Source: Nannocystis punicea (GTDB taxonomy: Bacteria > Myxococcota_A > Polyangia > Nannocystales > Nannocystaceae). Taken from it: a stretch of 64,000 bases of DNA. The stretch's first letter is position 1, and each line of letters opens with the position of its first letter. The stretch spans positions 10,576,001 to 10,640,000 of the forward strand of contig NZ_CP114040.1 in NCBI RefSeq assembly GCF_026965555.1, given 5' to 3'. The position numbers and the translations under genes are program-made. This document shows, piece after piece, positions 49,231 to 58,192 of this stretch. The notes under the pieces are model-generated. The model had not been told where the DNA came from and did not search any database. It worked only from the letters and a program-made list of their open reading frames with translations.

Positions 49231-51666
49231 ATGTTGCTGGCGTGGCTGTTGCTGCTGTCGTCGCCTGCCGCCGACTCCCACGATTGCCGCGTCGCCCCGG
49301 CCGCGAGCTGCCCGCCCGGAATGACTGGACCCGCCTGCGACCTGCCCTGCGTCGCCGGCGAATGTGATACCGCGCGGTACTGCCACGACGACGGCGACAC
49401 CTACGGCCTCGCGGCTTTCGGCGCCCGGCTGTTCGCGCTGGGGCCGGACGAGCCCGACTGGCTGGTGCGGCTGCGGGTGCTGCGATTCATCGTCGACCAC
49501 CCGCGCGACCTCGGGCTCGCGCCCGGCCCGAGTGCGAGCGACCTCGGGCTGCCGGCCGCGCCGATCGGCCGCGTCGAGGCCGGGGCGCTGCGACTGCTGC
49601 GATTGCGCCAGCACTACCGCGAATGGCCGGTGCACGGCGCCGACGCCACGCTGACGTTGATCGCCGATCGCACCGGGGTGATCGGGCTCCGCGGCGCGGT
49701 GGTCGACGGCCGCGAGGACTACGCCTTCGTCGCCGCCCCGGCCGGCCGCGACGTGGCCGCGGCCAGCGTCCTGGCCCACGCGGCCGCGCGGACCGGCCTC
49801 CCCGCCGGCGCGCTGCGGCCGGTCAACCTGCGCCTGGTCGCGTTCCCGCGGGCGCGCGCGCTGGCCTGGGCCGCCGCGGTGTTCCACGGTCCGGCGCGGG
49901 TCGCCGACGTGGTGGTCGCCGCCGATCCGCGGGCCGCAGTCCTGCCGCTGCTGGCCTACACCGATCCGTCGGGGGCCGGCCTCGACCACGCGCTGGCGCT
50001 CGAGGTGCGCGCCGAGAGCTTGAGCAGCGACGTCTTCACCGCGCCGATCTCGACCGTGGCGATGCCGACCTCGGGCTCGCTGGCCGACGGCGAGGTGCTG
50101 CTGGCCGACGAGCAGCTCGTGCTGATCGACGCCGCCGGCGCCGGCTCGCGCGCGGAGGCGCTGGCGAGCCCGATCTACGGCCAGCTCGGCGCCGACTTCG
50201 ACGCCTACCCCGACACCCGCGAATACGGCCTGCAGAACTCCTATTATTTGCTGCGCAGCTACTATGAACATACCGACGCGGTCATGCAGGGCCGCTGGGA
50301 CAGCGCCCTGCCGACGCTCGGGCTCGAGAGCGTGACGCCGGCGGGGCAGTTCTCGCCGCGGCTGGTCGTGGCCGCCGACCCCGCGGCCTCGCTGTGCGGC
50401 GCCGAGGCCAGCTGGTGCGTGTCGTCGGCGTGGGGCGGCGCGCTCGAAGAGCCGGCGGAGGCGCTGCAGCAGCCGCTCGGCGGCGGGCCGTACGAGGTCG
50501 TCGGGGCGATGTACCTCGCGGGCGCCAGCTACTCGCCGTCGGTGCTGCCGCACGAGTTCGGCCACTTCGTCGACCTGTTCGCCGCGCCGGGCCTGATGTT
50601 CGAGCCGTTCGTGTGCCTGTCGTGCGGGCCGGACTGCTACCCGGGCACCACCGACGACGCCCTGCCGCTGTCGGAGACCTACGCCAGCCTGATGGCGCTG
50701 TGGTTCTACGCCTCGCTCTACCCCGCGGCCGGCCAGGCCGACTCGTGCGCGACGCTCACCCGGCTCAGCCTCGGCGAGAACCGCAACCCGCACAGCGACG
50801 CCTGTCGCCCCGGCGGCGGCGAGTTCTCGCGCTTCGTCGCCGACGACGACCCCGCCTGCCCCAACGACGACGCCAACTACCCCGACATGTGCGACCTGCC
50901 GTCGCTCATCGACATCGACTTCGAGGAGGGCACCAGCCTGTGCGACCGCGAGGTCGGCTACGCGATCGACAGCTGGTTCCAGGCCTTCTGGGAGCTGCTG
51001 CACGGCGAGAGCTGCGCGACCGCGCCGCCGTACGAGTGCGTCCCGCTGCCCGCCCTGAGCGCCGCGCCGGCCGCCGACGCGATCGGCCGCGCCCTGCTCT
51101 GGGCCGCGCAGGTCAGCAGCGGCACCTACCGCGGGTTCGCCGACGACGTCGCCACCTACGTCGCCTGCAACCATGGCGAGGCGGCGTATCTCGAGCTCAA
51201 CGAGGTCCTGTGTCACCACCACATCCGCCCGTGCGACGCTCCGCTGCCGGCCCTGTGCGACGACTGCGGCGACGGGGTCCGCACCGGCGACGAGGCCTGC
51301 GACGGCGGCGACCTCGGCGGGCAGAGCTGCGAGGCCCTCGGCCTCGGTCCCGGCGACCTGAGCTGCGACGCAGCGTGTCAGCTGGTGACCGGGGGCTGCA
51401 TGTCCCCGGAGACAGGTGAGAGCGAGGCCAACTCGAGCTCGACGGGCGAGGCGCCGACCACCGGCCCGCCCGTGACCGGAGAGGGCTCGGGGACTTCGAG
51501 CACGAGCGCCGGGTTCATCGACCCGAGCGCGACCGACGGCCAGCCCGGCGAGGACGGGACCGGCAGCCAGCAGGGCGAGGACGGCTGCGCGTGCGCATCG
51601 GGTGCGGGCGGCGCGTGGTGGCTGGCAGCCCTGGCGCTGACGCGACGGCGCCGACGGACGGCTTGA
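49231..51666 (+). CDS. secreted zinc-metallopeptidase-like protein with MYXO-CTERM-type tail
   Basis: 811 residues. A short signal (MLLAWLLLLSSPAADS) is followed by a Cys-rich stretch and a region with two propeptide-like domains. The zincin motif HEFGHFVD lies near 441-448, with a later SETYASLMALWFYAS helix that could carry the third ligand. Near 690 is a myxobacterial Cys-rich repeat (CGDGVRTGDEACDGGDLGG). The end has a Ser/Thr/Gly stalk, CACASG, a hydrophobic helix and RRRRRTA, fitting MYXO-CTERM surface sorting. An 18-bp palindrome is embedded at 51399. Protease activity is likely but not certain. Confidence 0.78.
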   Translation: MLLAWLLLLSSPAADSHDCRVAPAASCPPGMTGPACDLPCVAGECDTARYCHDDGDTYGLAAFGARLFALGPDEPDWLVRLRVLRFIVDHPRDLGLAPGPSASDLGLPAAPIGRVEAGALRLLRLRQHYREWPVHGADATLTLIADRTGVIGLRGAVVDGREDYAFVAAPAGRDVAAASVLAHAAARTGLPAGALRPVNLRLVAFPRARALAWAAAVFHGPARVADVVVAADPRAAVLPLLAYTDPSGAGLDHALALEVRAESLSSDVFTAPISTVAMPTSGSLADGEVLLADEQLVLIDAAGAGSRAEALASPIYGQLGADFDAYPDTREYGLQNSYYLLRSYYEHTDAVMQGRWDSALPTLGLESVTPAGQFSPRLVVAADPAASLCGAEASWCVSSAWGGALEEPAEALQQPLGGGPYEVVGAMYLAGASYSPSVLPHEFGHFVDLFAAPGLMFEPFVCLSCGPDCYPGTTDDALPLSETYASLMALWFYASLYPAAGQADSCATLTRLSLGENRNPHSDACRPGGGEFSRFVADDDPACPNDDANYPDMCDLPSLIDIDFEEGTSLCDREVGYAIDSWFQAFWELLHGESCATAPPYECVPLPALSAAPAADAIGRALLWAAQVSSGTYRGFADDVATYVACNHGEAAYLELNEVLCHHHIRPCDAPLPALCDDCGDGVRTGDEACDGGDLGGQSCEALGLGPGDLSCDAACQLVTGGCMSPETGESEANSSSTGEAPTTGPPVTGEGSGTSSTSAGFIDPSATDGQPGEDGTGSQQGEDGCACASGAGGAWWLAALALTRRRRRTA
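51399..51416. repeat. single 18-bp palindrome of the 14-bp family
   Basis: CATGtccccggagacagg inside the metallopeptidase-like gene, at the start of the stalk region. Confidence 0.65.
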
Positions 51667-51671
51667 ACGGA

Positions 51672-51731
51672 CATGTTCTTATGAGCATGTCGAAATAGAC
51701 ATGTCTATCAAGACATGTCTATCAAGACATA
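51672..51731. repeat. 14-bp palindromic array (4 units)
   Basis: CATG at 51672, 51686, 51700 and 51714 and cata at 51728, with spacers ttcttatgag, tcgaaataga and tctatcaaga twice. It starts six bases after the metallopeptidase-like stop. Confidence 0.93.
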
Positions 51732-51774
51732 CCGCGAAGGCGCCTCGACGCTGCCACCGCCGCGCCCGCAGACC

Positions 51775-52107
51775 CATGAGGCATGTCTCTTACGACGTGC
51801 CCTGAAGACCGCCTCGGCACCGGCGGCTCCAGCAGCGCCATGAAGCATGTCGCTTCCGACATGCCCCGAAGAACACCTCCGCGCCTTCGCCCCAGCAGCC
51901 GGGCCCCATGAAGCATGTCTCTTCCGACATGCCCGTGTAACACCTCAGCACCGGCGCGAGGCCCGATTCAACATGTCCATGACGACATGCTCCGAAGATC
52001 AACTCCTCCGAGCAGGCCAGCAGGGCCATGTCTCTTCCGACATGGTCCGAAGACTCGCCTAGCGAGCAGCGCCAGCAGGCGCCATGGAGCCTGTCGCTTT
52101 CGACATG
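51775..52107. repeat. higher-order tandem cluster of six palindromes
   Basis: Six copies of a core like CATGtctcttccgaCATG start at 51782, 51846, 51914, 51972, 52027 and 52090 (52090 has CCTG), spaced 55-68 bases. Four copies are preceded by an extra CATG seven bases earlier (CATGAAG). The segments between are variable and GC-rich. With the array at 51672, this fills the whole gap between two convergent secreted-protein genes. Confidence 0.9.
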
Positions 52108-52118
52108 TTCCCGAGAAC

Positions 52119-53699
52119 TCACCGCCGGCGCCGGCGCAGCCCGAGCAGCGCCAGCAGGCCCCACGCGGCCCCGGCCGGCGCGCCGTCCGACCGGCAGGCG
52201 CACGAGTCCTCGGCGTCGCTCCCGGCGGTCCCCTCGCTGCCCGTGCCCTCGCTGCCCGCGGAGGCGCCCTCGCTGCCCTCGCTCGCGCCGTCGGTCGCCT
52301 CGCCGGTGCTCGCGTCGCTGTCGCCCTCGCTCTCGCCCTCGCTCTCGCTCTCGCCCGCGCTGGTGGTCGGGGCGGCGGTGCCCTCGACGGTGATCGAGAT
52401 CGTGTGCTCGGCGGTCTGGTCGGCCTGGTCCATCACCAGCGCGGTCAGCTCGTAGTTGCCCGGGGGCATGTTGCTGAGGGTGAACTCGAGCGCGGCGTTG
52501 TAGTCGACCACGTCGGCCACCAGCTCGCCGTCGTGCTCGACCATCAGCTTCCAGCCGTAGCCGCCGTAGTCGTCCCACGGCTCGAAGGTGACGGTCACGT
52601 CGTCGCCCTCCTGGAACACGGCGCCGTCGGCGGGCGCGGTGATGGCGATCTCCGGCGGCACGACGTCGGGCCCGGGCGGGGCGTAGATCGCCGACAGCGT
52701 CAGGGTGTCGTCCTGCAGCTCGCCGTCGTTGCAGTGACACTTGTTGACCCCCTGGCACGCGCCCGACTGGCCCTGGACGCTGATGATCGGCGTGCACTCG
52801 GCGCCGAAGCCCATGTCGATCGGCGCGTACGTGTCGTAGCCGAACGCCATCACCCGGTCGTTGCCCTCCGTGTGGCCGAGCCCCATCGTGTGGCCGATCT
52901 CCTGGCTCGCCACGTTGGCCTGGTTGCTCGTCGACTCGTTGTTGACGAACGCGTAGCAGACGTTGCGCAGCCCCAGGTCCTCGCAGTCGGCGCCCGGCGC
53001 CACCCCGCCCGACGGGCCGGCGACGGTGTCGCTGTAGTGACCGCCCATCATGATCATCACGTAGGGCAGCACCTTCGGCGGGCGCTCGAGGTAGACCACG
53101 CGCAGGGCCCAGGCGGCGAAGTCGGCCTGGACCGCCTGCGCGACCGCGATCGCCCGCTCCTCGCCGCCCGTGTACACCGGGTACTTCGAGCCGGTCTTGG
53201 CCAGCGCCGACCAGTTCTCGGCCGAGTTGTCGCCCATGCCGTTATAAAGGGTGCCGCCGGTGTAGTTCATGTAGATCGTGCCGCGGCGCGGGAACTCGGT
53301 GCCGAGGCGGAACTCGCCGGGGTAGATGCCCGCGGGGACCGCTTCGGGGTAGGCGCACAGCTCCTCGACGCCGGGCCCCTCGACCTTGCCTGCCGCGATC
53401 TCGGGGCGCGCAGCGAACGGCGAGATCACCGGCGCGCCCTCAGCCACTGCCTCGGGCACGACCATGCCGCCGAGCTGCACCCAACCCGGCGGCAGCGTGC
53501 CGGGCTCCTTCTCGACCACCGGCCGCCCCTCGTGCGCGGCCAGGTCCGAGAAGGTCGCGCCGGTCGCGGGCGCGGGCAGGAGCGGCACCGCGTTGACCGC
53601 ACCAGGGCGGAAGTCGAGCACCACCGGCCGCGCATCGGGAGCGTACGGATTGGTCACCGCGGCAACGGCGAGCGTGAGGACCAGCAGCGAACTCGACAT
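52119..53699 (-). CDS. secreted metzincin-like protein with variant zinc motif and MYXO-CTERM-type tail
   Basis: 526 residues. Signal MSSSLLVLTLAVAAVTN, then a propeptide-like region and a catalytic-type domain with GGTLYNGMGDNSAENWSAL and NVCYAFVNNE. The expected HExxHxxGxxH is QEIGHTMGLGH near 266-276, with Gln in place of the first His. An Ig-like domain (ITAPADGAVFQEGDDVTVTF) follows, then a Ser/Glu/Gly stalk and CACRSDGAP, a hydrophobic helix and a run of Arg at the end. Surface display is likely. Loss of one zinc ligand questions catalysis, though a Gln at this place may be a family trait. Confidence 0.75.
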   Translation of the reverse strand: MSSSLLVLTLAVAAVTNPYAPDARPVVLDFRPGAVNAVPLLPAPATGATFSDLAAHEGRPVVEKEPGTLPPGWVQLGGMVVPEAVAEGAPVISPFAARPEIAAGKVEGPGVEELCAYPEAVPAGIYPGEFRLGTEFPRRGTIYMNYTGGTLYNGMGDNSAENWSALAKTGSKYPVYTGGEERAIAVAQAVQADFAAWALRVVYLERPPKVLPYVMIMMGGHYSDTVAGPSGGVAPGADCEDLGLRNVCYAFVNNESTSNQANVASQEIGHTMGLGHTEGNDRVMAFGYDTYAPIDMGFGAECTPIISVQGQSGACQGVNKCHCNDGELQDDTLTLSAIYAPPGPDVVPPEIAITAPADGAVFQEGDDVTVTFEPWDDYGGYGWKLMVEHDGELVADVVDYNAALEFTLSNMPPGNYELTALVMDQADQTAEHTISITVEGTAAPTTSAGESESEGESEGDSDASTGEATDGASEGSEGASAGSEGTGSEGTAGSDAEDSCACRSDGAPAGAAWGLLALLGLRRRRR

Positions 53700-53755
53700 C
53701 CACCGATCGTAGTCGCGGATTGACCCTGCACCGCGGACCGCTACGATGAACCGCC

Positions 53756-54469
53756 GTGCGCGACCTCTCCCCCGTGCCACGACTGCGGGCGTTCGCGTCG
53801 GGTTTCGTCGCGACCGCGGCCGGGCCGTCGGGCGGTCAGGCGCGGCCCAACACGCGACGACCCCGAGTTCGGCGCAGCAATTACATCGCGCGGGTCGGCC
53901 TCGCGCTGGTGGTCGCGGGCACGACGATCGAGGCACGGGCGGCCGAACCCACGCCGGTCCCGGCGGCCCCGTTCCGCCGCCGCGGCGGTGAGCTGGGGCT
54001 TTTCGCCGACAGCAGCATCGCCAGTCAGCTGACGCTCGTCGGGGTCGGCGTTCGCGGCGGTTACTTCCTGCGCGAGAGCCTCGAGATCGGCGGCGAGCTG
54101 CAGGCGACGGTGCTGCTCGCGTCGCCGACCGACCCGTCGCAGCGGCCGCGCGCCGGCGATCCGGGCGCAGCCTTCCGCATCGCGCCGATGGTGCGGTGGA
54201 TCCCCCTGCGCACCGAGACCTTCGCCGCCTATCTGCTCGCCGCCGTCGGTCCGCAGGTGCTCGGCACCCGCGGCGGGGTGGTCGGCCACGCGGTGGCGGC
54301 CCCCGGGGCGACCATCCACCTCGGCGGCCGCGTCTGGCTCGACCTGGCGATCCGCTTCTCCCTCAGCTTCCCCGGCGGCCGCTGCCGCGCCGCGTTCTCG
54401 GCCCCGGCCGCGCCCGGCTTCTGCGAGCTGCAATTCGGCCCGCAGCTCGGGCTACTCGCAGCCTTCTGA
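53756..54469 (+). CDS. outer membrane beta-barrel-like protein
   Basis: 237 residues. A long basic N-terminus leads to a hydrophobic signal (YIARVGLALVVAGTTIEARA). The mature part has amphipathic strands (GGELGLFADSSIASQLTLVG, VGVRGGYFLRESLEIGGELQ, APMVRWIPLRTETFAAYLLA) and ends with LQFGPQLGLLAAF, an aromatic-terminated strand. The start is uncertain: the frame offers GTG 53756 or GTG 53774, and no ATG precedes the signal. It is divergent from the metzincin-like gene. Role unknown. Confidence 0.6.
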   Translation: MRDLSPVPRLRAFASGFVATAAGPSGGQARPNTRRPRVRRSNYIARVGLALVVAGTTIEARAAEPTPVPAAPFRRRGGELGLFADSSIASQLTLVGVGVRGGYFLRESLEIGGELQATVLLASPTDPSQRPRAGDPGAAFRIAPMVRWIPLRTETFAAYLLAAVGPQVLGTRGGVVGHAVAAPGATIHLGGRVWLDLAIRFSLSFPGGRCRAAFSAPAAPGFCELQFGPQLGLLAAF

Positions 54470-54824
54470 GATTTTTAAAAAGAGAAGGACATGCCCGAGT
54501 GCGCATGTTCTTCAGGTCATGCTCGAAAGGGCATGTCTTATAAAACATGCTCTCCTCGCCATCCAGCCTGGACCGCGCCCGGCTGGCCACCAGCGTCGGC
54601 CCTCCCACGGGCGCGATGCGACCCGGCCTCGCCGCCGCAGCTCGACGCTCCTGCCGAACCCGAAGTACGCCCTCCGCTGCGAGTCGCCAGTCGAGCTCGG
54701 GCTCTCCTGACCGACCTCGCCGCCTCGGCCCCGCTGGGGCGTTGCACGCCCTTCTACCGCCGCTCCGCGAGAACGCGGACCGGTTGAAGAGTCGAGCCGT
54801 CGCGGGTCGCGCGACGGGTGCCGA
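54470..54824. other. intergenic region, array plus unassigned sequence
   Basis: The first part (54490-54563) is a 14-bp palindromic array. From 54564 to 54824 I see no gene, RNA or clear signal; the small open frames there look like chance in GC-rich DNA. Confidence 0.5.
54490..54563. repeat. 14-bp palindromic array (5 units)
   Basis: CATG at 54490, 54504, 54518, 54532 and 54546 and CATc at 54560, all in exact 14-base register. Follows atttttaaaaag after the outer-membrane protein stop. Confidence 0.93.
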
Positions 54825-55400
54825 TCAACGCGCGGCGAGGAAGTCGAGCACGCGGCGAGTCAGCAGCGCCGCCGCGGGCTCGTCGTACGAGGGCAGGCCG
54901 GCGTCGGCGAACAGGTGGCGGTCGCCGGGGTAGAGGAACAGCTCGGCGGACGCGACCGATCCGACGAGCGCCCGGGCGGCCTCGAGGTCGCCGTCGCCGA
55001 CGAAGATCGGGTCGGCGTCCATGCCGTGGATCTGGACCGGGACGTCCGCGGGCCAGGACGCGGCGAACTCGGCGACCGGGACGCAAGCGTGGATCAGCAG
55101 CGCTCCGCGGGCCCCCGGCCGGGTCTGGGCCAACTTCTGCGCCGGCAGTACGCCCAGGGAGAAGCCGGCGTAGACGAGCCCGCGAGGCAAGGCGTCGGCG
55201 GCTCGCTGGCCCCGCTCGACGATCGCGCCGAAGCCGATCGCCTGGGCGTACGAGACGCCCTCGTCCAGACTGTCGAAGGTCCGGCCGTCGTAGAGATCCG
55301 GCGCATGCACGATGTGACCGGCCCGTCGTACCGCGTCGGCGAACGCGTAAAACCCGGTCGTCGCGCCCTGCGCGTGGTGAAACAGCAACACCTCGGCCAT
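54825..55400 (-). CDS. dienelactone hydrolase family protein
   Basis: 191 residues with the DLH layout: VLLFHHAQGATTGFYAFADA, GHIVHAPDLYDGRTFDSLDEG, a Ser nucleophile elbow YAGFSLGVLPA (Cys in classical DLH, Ser in many homologues), VPVQIHGMDADPIF with an Asp, and LYPGDRHLFAD with the His. Substrate unknown. ATG 55400 begins at the conserved first strand. Confidence 0.87.
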   Translation of the reverse strand: MAEVLLFHHAQGATTGFYAFADAVRRAGHIVHAPDLYDGRTFDSLDEGVSYAQAIGFGAIVERGQRAADALPRGLVYAGFSLGVLPAQKLAQTRPGARGALLIHACVPVAEFAASWPADVPVQIHGMDADPIFVGDGDLEAARALVGSVASAELFLYPGDRHLFADAGLPSYDEPAAALLTRRVLDFLAAR

Positions 55401-55550
55401 GCCGCTCCTCGTCGTGCGGGCGCGGCCTCCGTGGCAGCGCCGGTCACTGCCGACGATACCGGGATCGCCCTGCGAGGTCGAGCTCGCCGCCCCGGTGGGC
55501 TGCGGCCCCGCTCCGTCCCGAGCCCGGAGCGGGCGACGCATGCCCGACGA

Positions 55551-55624
55551 GATGTACGAAGGGACATGCCCTTTTTATAGTGTCCTTTGGAGCATGTTTT
55601 TGAGGACATGCTCTTCGCGCCAGG
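55551..55624. repeat. 14-bp palindromic array (5 units, some degenerate)
   Basis: Nodes gatg 55551, CATG 55565, agtg 55579, CATG 55593, CATG 55607 and cagg 55621 at exact 14-base steps, upstream of the DLH gene and after the MAPEG gene stop. Spacers here are T-rich (ccctttttat, tttttgagga). Confidence 0.85.
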
Positions 55625-55642
55625 CACTCGACGGCGCCGGCG

Positions 55643-56035
55643 CTACGCCCAGGCCGGGCTGGCGAGCAACGCGAGGCTGGCGCCGAAGCCGACGCTCCAC
55701 ACCAGCGAGCGCGCGTAGTGGATGTCCGCGAGGTAGAGGGCCGGATAGACCAGGCGGGCGGCGATGTAGGCCAGCGCGAGGCAGTCGATCAGCGCGACCT
55801 TCGGGGCGGCGACCGTGGCCACCAGCACGCCGGCGGCGAACAGCGGGAAGCTCTCGATCTGGTTGGCGTGGACCGCCCGGGCCCGCGCACCCCAGCCGGT
55901 CAGGCGGTTCTGCTGCTCGCGCGGGTTGCGGTTGTCGTAGCCCCTGCCCTCGCGCGCCTGAGCGGCGGCCAGCGGAAACTTGCTCAGCGGATGGAGGAGC
56001 GCGGCGGCGAACAGGCACCAGAGAGCGACGGTCAT
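55643..56035 (-). CDS. MAPEG-family membrane protein
   Basis: 130 residues, four membrane helices. The family motif ENRLTGWxxRAxRAHxN is seen as QQNRLTGWGARARAVHANQIE near 45-65, followed by FPLFAAGVLVATVAA and AYIAARLVYPALYLADI. MAPEG proteins include glutathione-dependent membrane enzymes, though many bacterial ones are uncharacterised. ATG 56035 directly precedes the first helix. Confidence 0.88.
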   Translation of the reverse strand: MTVALWCLFAAALLHPLSKFPLAAAQAREGRGYDNRNPREQQNRLTGWGARARAVHANQIESFPLFAAGVLVATVAAPKVALIDCLALAYIAARLVYPALYLADIHYARSLVWSVGFGASLALLASPAWA

Positions 56036-56064
56036 GATGCGTGCGACGCTAACACGACGGCGTC

Positions 56065-56275
56065 TCGGCGACGCGCGGGCGATCCCTCGCGGAGCGCTGA
56101 GCGAACGCGTCCTTGCCCGCCAGCAGCGCGACGAGGCGACGACGTGCGAACGATCCCTCGCGGCCCGAACGAATACGTCCTCGCCCGTGAGCGGCCACCG
56201 AGGCGACCGGCGACGTGCGAACGTACCCTCGCGAGCTTGAACGAATACGGCCTCGCGCGCCGCCGACGAGGCCAC
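56065..56275. repeat. three tandem ~70-bp repeats
   Basis: Related blocks with cgatccctcgcgg (56080), cgatccctcgcgg (56151) and cgtaccctcgcga (56222) recur at about 70-base spacing, each followed by gcgaacgcgt/gaatacg and cctcgcccg-like sequence. It lies between the MAPEG gene and argS; it may be promoter-proximal to the MAPEG gene. Confidence 0.65.
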
Positions 56276-56299
56276 GCGAGGTCCTTGCCGCGACCTCGG

Positions 56300-58111
56300 C
56301 TACATCCGCTTGGGCACGGAGATCCCGAGCACCGCCAGGGTCTCGCGCAGCGCGTGCACGAACGCGTGCACGAGGAGCAGGCGCGCCTGCAGCAGCGGGC
56401 CCTCGCTCGGCTTCACGCGGCAGTTCTTGGCGTTATAAAAGCTGTTGAAGGCGCTGCACAGCTCGTGGGCGTAGGTGCAGACGATGGACGGCCGCAGCTG
56501 CTCGGCGGCGGCGGCGAGGGCCTGCGGCAGGCGGTCGAGGGCGAGCAGCACCTCGCGCTCCTGCGGCTCCTGCAGGGTCGCGGCGGCGGCCTGGACGGCC
56601 GCCTCGCTGGCGAGGAGCGCGGGGTCGAGGGCCTTGTCGACCTCGGCGCACTCGCGGAGGATCGAGCCGGCGCGGGCGCCGGTGTACTGCAGGTAGGGGC
56701 CGGTGTTGCCGTCGAGCTTGAGCCAGGCCGCGAGGTCGAACACGATCTTCTGGTTCACGTCGCGGTTCAGCATCCCGTACTTGATCGCGCCGAGCGCCAC
56801 GGTGCGCTCGGCCGCGTCGATCTCCTCGGCCGGCCACTCGCCCTCGAATTGGTGGAACCACATCTTGCGCAGGTGCGCCGTCATCTGCTGGCGCAGGCTG
56901 CGGAACAGCACCACGTTGCCCTTGCGCCCGGCCATCGGCCCGTCGGGCAGCTCGACCATCTCGTACGGCACGTGCTGGCAGCGCTCGGCCTGATAAAAGC
57001 CCATCTTCTTGAGGGTGAGGAAGACGTGGCGGAAGTGGTCGCTCTGGCGCACGTCGACGACGTAGACCGAGCGGTCGATGCGGTACTCCTCGAACTTGAG
57101 GCGGGCGAGCGCGAGGTCCTTGGTCGAGTAGAGGCTGGTGCCGTCCTGCTTGCGCAGCATGAAGAACGGCATGTGCTTGACCTCGTCGTTGACGACCCCG
57201 ACGGCGCCGTTGGAGACGACGAACACGCCCCTGTCGAGGAACTCGGCGACCAGCTTGAGGCCCGGCTCGTCGACCTCGCTCTCGAAGAACACGCGGTCGA
57301 AGCCGACGTCGCACCACTTGTAGATCTCGGCGAACTCCTCGAGCGACCACTCGCGGGTCTCCTGCCACACGGCCATGATCTCCGGCTCGCGCGCCTCGAG
57401 GCGGTGGAGGATCTCCGAGGTGCGCGCCTTGGCCTGCTGCAGCTCGGCCGCGGCCGCGACGTCGCCGGCCTGCGCCTGGTCCTCCCAGGCGTCGAGCTGG
57501 TTGCTGGCCGCCGCATACAGCTCGCCCAGCCACTCGCCGCGGCGGTCGGCCGGCGGCGTGCGGTCGTGCAGGCGGTCGAGGTACCACCACAGGCACTTGG
57601 CGATGTGGGCGCCGACGTCGCCGAGGTAGTTGGCCGCGACCACGTCGTCACCGGCCACGCGCAGCAGCCGGACGAGCGAGTCGCCGAGGCAGAGGTTGCG
57701 CATGTGGCCGACGTGGAACGCCTTGTGCGTGTTGGGCTGCGAGAACTCGACCATCACCCGCACGCCGGTGGCCGGGCGCCGGACCGGCTCGCCGCGAGCG
57801 AGGCGCGGCAGGACGAGCGCGGCGGCGCGGCCGAGGTCGAGGGTGAGGTTGACGTAGGGGCCGGTCGCTACGGCCCTGGAGAAGAAGCCGGCCGGATCTG
57901 CGAGCCCCGCGGCGATCTCGGCGGCGATCTGCGGCGGGCCCTTGCGCAGGGCCTTGGCCAGCTTGAAGCACGGGAAGGCGAAGTCGCCGAGCGCGGGGTC
58001 CGGCGGGGCCGCGAGGCTGGCGGCGACCTCGTCCTCGGTGAGGCCGGCGGCGGCGGGGAGGACCGGGTGCAAGGCGCGGGCGACCGCGGCGGCGAGCGAG
58101 CCAGGTTGCAT
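56300..58111 (-). CDS. argS: arginyl-tRNA synthetase
   Basis: 603 residues of class I ArgRS. The N-terminal tRNA-recognition domain is followed by the signature PNTHKAFHVGHMRN (HIGH box) near 132, GDVGAHIAKCLWWYLDRLHD, DGTSLYSTKDLALARLKFEE, MAGRKGNVV in place of KMSKS (normal for most ArgRS) and a C-terminal DALR anticodon-binding domain ending LGISVPKRM. It charges tRNA-Arg in the cytoplasm. Met 58111 is the natural start. Confidence 0.96.
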   Translation of the reverse strand: MQPGSLAAAVARALHPVLPAAAGLTEDEVAASLAAPPDPALGDFAFPCFKLAKALRKGPPQIAAEIAAGLADPAGFFSRAVATGPYVNLTLDLGRAAALVLPRLARGEPVRRPATGVRVMVEFSQPNTHKAFHVGHMRNLCLGDSLVRLLRVAGDDVVAANYLGDVGAHIAKCLWWYLDRLHDRTPPADRRGEWLGELYAAASNQLDAWEDQAQAGDVAAAAELQQAKARTSEILHRLEAREPEIMAVWQETREWSLEEFAEIYKWCDVGFDRVFFESEVDEPGLKLVAEFLDRGVFVVSNGAVGVVNDEVKHMPFFMLRKQDGTSLYSTKDLALARLKFEEYRIDRSVYVVDVRQSDHFRHVFLTLKKMGFYQAERCQHVPYEMVELPDGPMAGRKGNVVLFRSLRQQMTAHLRKMWFHQFEGEWPAEEIDAAERTVALGAIKYGMLNRDVNQKIVFDLAAWLKLDGNTGPYLQYTGARAGSILRECAEVDKALDPALLASEAAVQAAAATLQEPQEREVLLALDRLPQALAAAAEQLRPSIVCTYAHELCSAFNSFYNAKNCRVKPSEGPLLQARLLLVHAFVHALRETLAVLGISVPKRM

Positions 58112-58192
58112 GGCCGGCGAGGGTAATCGCGCGCCCTGGCCCCTGCAACCGGGGCGCGCGCCGCGACGGGCCCGGCGTGGTAGAAGCAGGCC

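Noticed and set aside
51775..52107. CRISPR array (27-base core with ~30-40-base 'spacers', six copies)
   Set aside because: The core belongs to the palindrome family found all over the window, the repeats are not identical, the units vary from 55 to 68 bases, the intervening segments share sequence with each other, and no cas gene is near.
48073..55624. All arrays as rho-independent terminators
   Set aside because: Most arrays have no T-run on either strand and many lie inside coding sequence. Only 48213-48243 has a proper T-rich tail.
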